The translations under genes were made by a program, and so were the position numbers. The notes under the pieces are model-generated. The model was not told the origin of the DNA. It worked only from the letters and a program-made list of their open reading frames with translations, and made no database searches. A stretch of DNA of 64,000 nucleotides from Prorocentrum cordatum (lineage: Eukaryota; Sar; Dinophyceae; Prorocentrales; Prorocentraceae). Shown here piece by piece: positions 61,829 to 64,000 of the stretch (positions within the stretch are counted from its first letter, which is position 1; the number at the start of each line of letters is the position of its first letter). The DNA is taken from contig CAUYUJ010000892.1 of assembly GCA_963575745.1 (NCBI GenBank), forward strand, positions 376,372-440,371, in the 5' to 3' direction.

Positions 61829-62025
61829 CTCAAACCGCAGGCAGAACGACGCGATATCTCTTCACCCAGACATCCAACGCCTGGAACAAACAACAAAAAC
61901 ATTGTTACCATTTCGGGCCACCGCTTGGCCCTTTGTGGGCTCGAGCAACGATCCGAGATGAGAAACTGTCCCCAACAAAGAAGGGTTCGGGAACTCCAGG
62001 AACCGTAGCTGGAGAAAGGCACAAC

Positions 62026-62094
62026 CTTTGATGTCCAGGGATGCAGCTCGGCCGCACACCTCCCAGAGCGCCAGCGCAGCGTGCTCGTTTTCCA
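62026..62094 (-). CDS. GCC2/GCC3-like Cys-rich protein, exon 1 of those seen
   Basis: Reads ENEHAALALWEVCGRAASLD then IK. Acceptor CACAG at 62095; donor AAAG followed by GTTGTG. The junction codon with exon 2 is GTC (Val). No start codon, so further exons lie upstream. Not a recognised domain. Confidence 0.5.
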
Positions 62095-62245
62095 CTGTGC
62101 GTCACGATGACGAGTCGCTGGAGGTCCCGACTCCAGCGACTCCCTCCAAGAGAGTGGCACAGCTGCCCACTGCGCGTCACGACGACGACCCGCTGGAGGT
62201 CCCGACTCCAGCGACTCCCTCCAACAGAGTGGCACAGCTGTACTT
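62095..62245 (+). repeat. 77-bp tandem duplication with hairpins
   Basis: Two units at about 62096 and 62168. Each contains GAGTCGCTGGAG and CTCCAGCGACTC (12-bp arms, 7-nt loop GTCCCGA); the arm in the second unit has two mismatches. Confidence 0.85.
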
Positions 62246-62437
62246 CACACACATATGTGCATATATATATATACACACAAATACATATATATATACACAA
62301 TGAATAGTTGCGCGCATATGCATTGCAGACGCAGGTGAATGCACGAGGACGTGTGCACGCCTGTGCACACAGCCAGCGCAGCAACGCAGCCGCACTGCCT
62401 CCCTGCAGCAGCGCAGCGCAGCCGCGACGACCAAAGC
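62245..62437. repeat. (TA)/(CA) tract and unassigned sequence
   Basis: 62248-62305 is TATATATACACACA-like. The remainder has GCAGCGCAGC-type short repeats. No gene recognised. Confidence 0.6.
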
Positions 62438-62626
62438 TTATGTCGGGCGTGTTTCCCTACAGGGGGATTGTCGACGAAAATCACAAAAATACCCCAAACA
62501 TACCCCCAAAAGGTCAAAAAAATACTCCAAAAATAGTACCCAGACTATTTTTGGATTATTTGTTGTCTATGTTTGGGTTTTGTTATTTCTCGTCGAAAAT
62601 ACCCCTGTAGGGGACACGCCCGACAT
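62438..62626. mobile_element. MITE-1, copy f (host of a nested introner)
   Basis: Left end TTATGTCGGGCGTGTTTCCC, right end GGGGACACGCCCGACAT, at which point the introner begins. The last bases (GACACAA, resembling GACATAA) resume at 62823, followed by ACCAAAAGC, matching the left flank ACCAAAGC (62430). The complete MITE plus its 8-bp duplication is therefore split by the introner. Confidence 0.85.
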
Positions 62627-62822
62627 TCGGGTCGGGCGAAAGGGCGGGATAGCAAAAGGGGGGTTTGAGAATCAGCTCACGTAGCTGATTTCCCCGGCGC
62701 CTCCCGGCGCCGGAGGCGGCTACGTATCGAGGAGTGGGCCCCTCGGCGAGGCCGAAACCAACTGCATGCAGCAGATTTCGTACCCCCCCCTTTCCCAATC
62801 CCCCCCTTTTCGTCCGGCCCGA
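62627..62822. mobile_element. Introner family I, copy d (nested in MITE-1 copy f)
   Basis: Ends TCGGGTCGGGCGAAAGGGCG and, at the right, CCTTTTCGTCCGGCCCGA. Flanked by GACAT (62622) and GACAC (62823), a near-perfect 5-bp target duplication taken from the end of MITE-1 copy f. Confidence 0.85.
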
Positions 62823-62829
62823 GACACAA

Positions 62830-62995
62830 ACCAAAAGCCCACCGCGGGCCCTCGGGCACGACGCGCGGGCACCCCCCGGCTCGGGCGTCGTGCCCAGCGC
62901 CCGCCGCCCGGCCGGGGGAGGGCGGGCCCCTCGCGCACGGGCGGCGCGGCGGGCGCTCGATCGCGCGGCCCCGCGGGCGAGCTGCCTGTGCCGGG
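62830..62995. other. GC-rich, coding-like composition, unassigned
   Basis: All minus frames and two plus frames are open. One minus frame reads CPRVVPEGPRWAFG next to the MITE target site. It may be an upstream exon of the Cys-rich gene, but there is no motif to confirm it. Confidence 0.2.
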
Positions 62996-63276
62996 CCTGC
63001 TTTCCACCACCTCCTCCTCCTCCTCCTCCTCCCTCCTCCCTCCTCCTCCTCCTCCTCCTCCTCCTCCTCCTCCTCCTCCTCCTCCTCATCCTCCTCCTCC
63101 GCCTCCTTCTCCTCCTCGTCCTCCCTCCTCCCTCCTCCCCCTCCTCCTCCTCCTCTCCTCCTCGTCGTCCTCCTCCTCCTCCTCCTCTTCTTCTTCCTCC
63201 TCCTCGTCCTCCTCCTCGTCCTCTTCCCCCCCTCCGGCTTGTGGTGGTGGTGGTGGAAGACAGGCCCGTCAACCTG
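62992..63276. mobile_element. Foldback with (CTC)n core, family 7 copy 3
   Basis: Arms GGGCCTGCTTTCCACCACC and GGTGGTGGTGGAAGACAGGC enclose about 225 bp of CTC microsatellite. Same arms as 36404-36545 and 36915-37080. Confidence 0.75.
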
Positions 63277-63420
63277 CGCCTGCGCACCCGCTGGGTGCTC
63301 ATGCGGAAGCGAGACCAGCTGCGGAACGCCCGGGGACGAGGCAACGTGGACGAATTGCTGTATCCCTGCTGCCGCAAATGCTTAAATGTGCGCCCGCGCG
63401 TACCTAGCTCCACGCCATAA
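63264..63420 (+). CDS. Candidate short ORF, unknown
   Basis: A plus frame reads LRTRWVLMRKRDQLRNARGR then GNVDELLYPCCRKCLN and ends at TAA (63418). It is basic with a CC-x2-C cluster. No splice or start evidence and no family recognised. It begins inside the foldback arm. Confidence 0.2.
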
Positions 63421-63444
63421 GCAGGGGCGAATGCATCTATACAT

Positions 63445-63465
63445 ATATAGAGAGAGAGGGAGAGG

Positions 63466-63517
<52 letters not shown>

Positions 63518-63610
63518 CGACAGACAGACAGAGAGAGAGAGAGACAGAGTGCGAGAGAGACAGAGAGAGAGAGTGCGAGAGAGAGAAAGAGAGTGATAGA
63601 GAGAAAGGGC
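63445..63610. repeat. (GA)n microsatellite
   Basis: GAGAGA tract with CAGACA and GTGC interruptions; a smaller GA run lies at 63870-63890. Confidence 0.95.
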
Positions 63611-64000
63611 GAGCAGCGGTTCAGAATCGCCAGACCGATCCCCATCCCCAGGCAGCCAGGGCTCTTCAACGCCACCAGCCTTTTCTGTCGAGGGGGGATG
63701 GATGCCGCGAAGCACCATAGGGTAAGGAAAAAGTCGAACGGCACTGAGCGTAGGAGACGTAATGTAAGACATCCCTGGGGTACGTCCCTGAGTTTCGCTT
63801 TCCCCACGTTTCTGGGAGGGAAGGGATTCGGGAATCGGGGGCACGAAGTCGCCTGCGCAGAGAAAGCGACAGAGAGAGAGAGAGAGACAGAGAAAACTCG
63901 GGGATGACGGAAAGATCCTCTGCTTCGAGGGTGGGCACAGCCCGCTTCAGCAACCCCCACCTGAACGAACAGACTGCCTGGGACCAACCCCAGCGGGCGT
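63610..64000. other. No gene seen
   Basis: Apart from the short GA run there is no recognisable protein, RNA or repeat. Confidence 0.4.

Overview
This window looks like a piece of dinoflagellate nuclear genome, but I cannot name the species. It is GC-rich and dominated by simple-sequence and higher-order repeats. Recognisable protein is scattered through it as short exons, some with non-GT splice donors. The two large retroelements belong to reverse-transcriptase families that I associate with dinoflagellates. There are no bacterial operons, rRNA genes, tRNA genes or CRISPR arrays. Most long open frames here are translations of microsatellites, so I annotate them as repeats and not as proteins.

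Layout. 1-11.4 kb is repeat: two copies of a long dispersed repeat flank a three-level higher-order array (3-7.9 kb), followed by C-rich inverted arrays and a 75-bp minisatellite. 12.2-14.2 kb (minus strand) holds four exons of a secreted somatomedin-B plus endonuclease/exonuclease/phosphatase-like gene, and a plus-strand ORF at 14.6 kb shares sequence with a dispersed foldback element. 17-22.5 kb is a decayed LINE on the plus strand: zinc-finger ORF1, APE-type endonuclease, reverse transcriptase. 23.9-29.9 kb is a decayed tyrosine-recombinase retrotransposon on the minus strand: gag-like, RT, RNase H, tyrosine recombinase, then a C5 cytosine-methyltransferase-like module. The two retroelements converge tail to tail. 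30-49 kb is mostly repeats and foldback elements, with one GNAT-like 3' exon at 35.6 kb. 49.4-62.1 kb (minus strand) carries seven exons of a cysteine-rich GCC2/GCC3-like repeat gene whose reading frame is kept across six splice junctions.

The most interesting result is a set of small non-autonomous foldback elements, some of which are introns. One 198-bp element at 61302-61499 is an introner caught exactly. It has 7-bp terminal inverted repeats and a perfect 6-bp target duplication, ATACCT on the plus strand and AGGTAT on the coding strand. That duplication supplies both splice sites, and removing the intron restores a GCC2/GCC3 reading frame. Three further copies occur. One of them (62627-62822) is inserted in the terminal inverted repeat of another element, a six-copy MITE family with an 8-bp target duplication. 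An intron of the endonuclease-like gene is also largely a foldback sequence.

The second notable system is the methyltransferase-bearing retroelement. This copy is dead, but its modules remain readable in three frames. Domain calls come from visible motifs and remembered family patterns; no database search was possible. Boundaries of diverged repeats are approximate.
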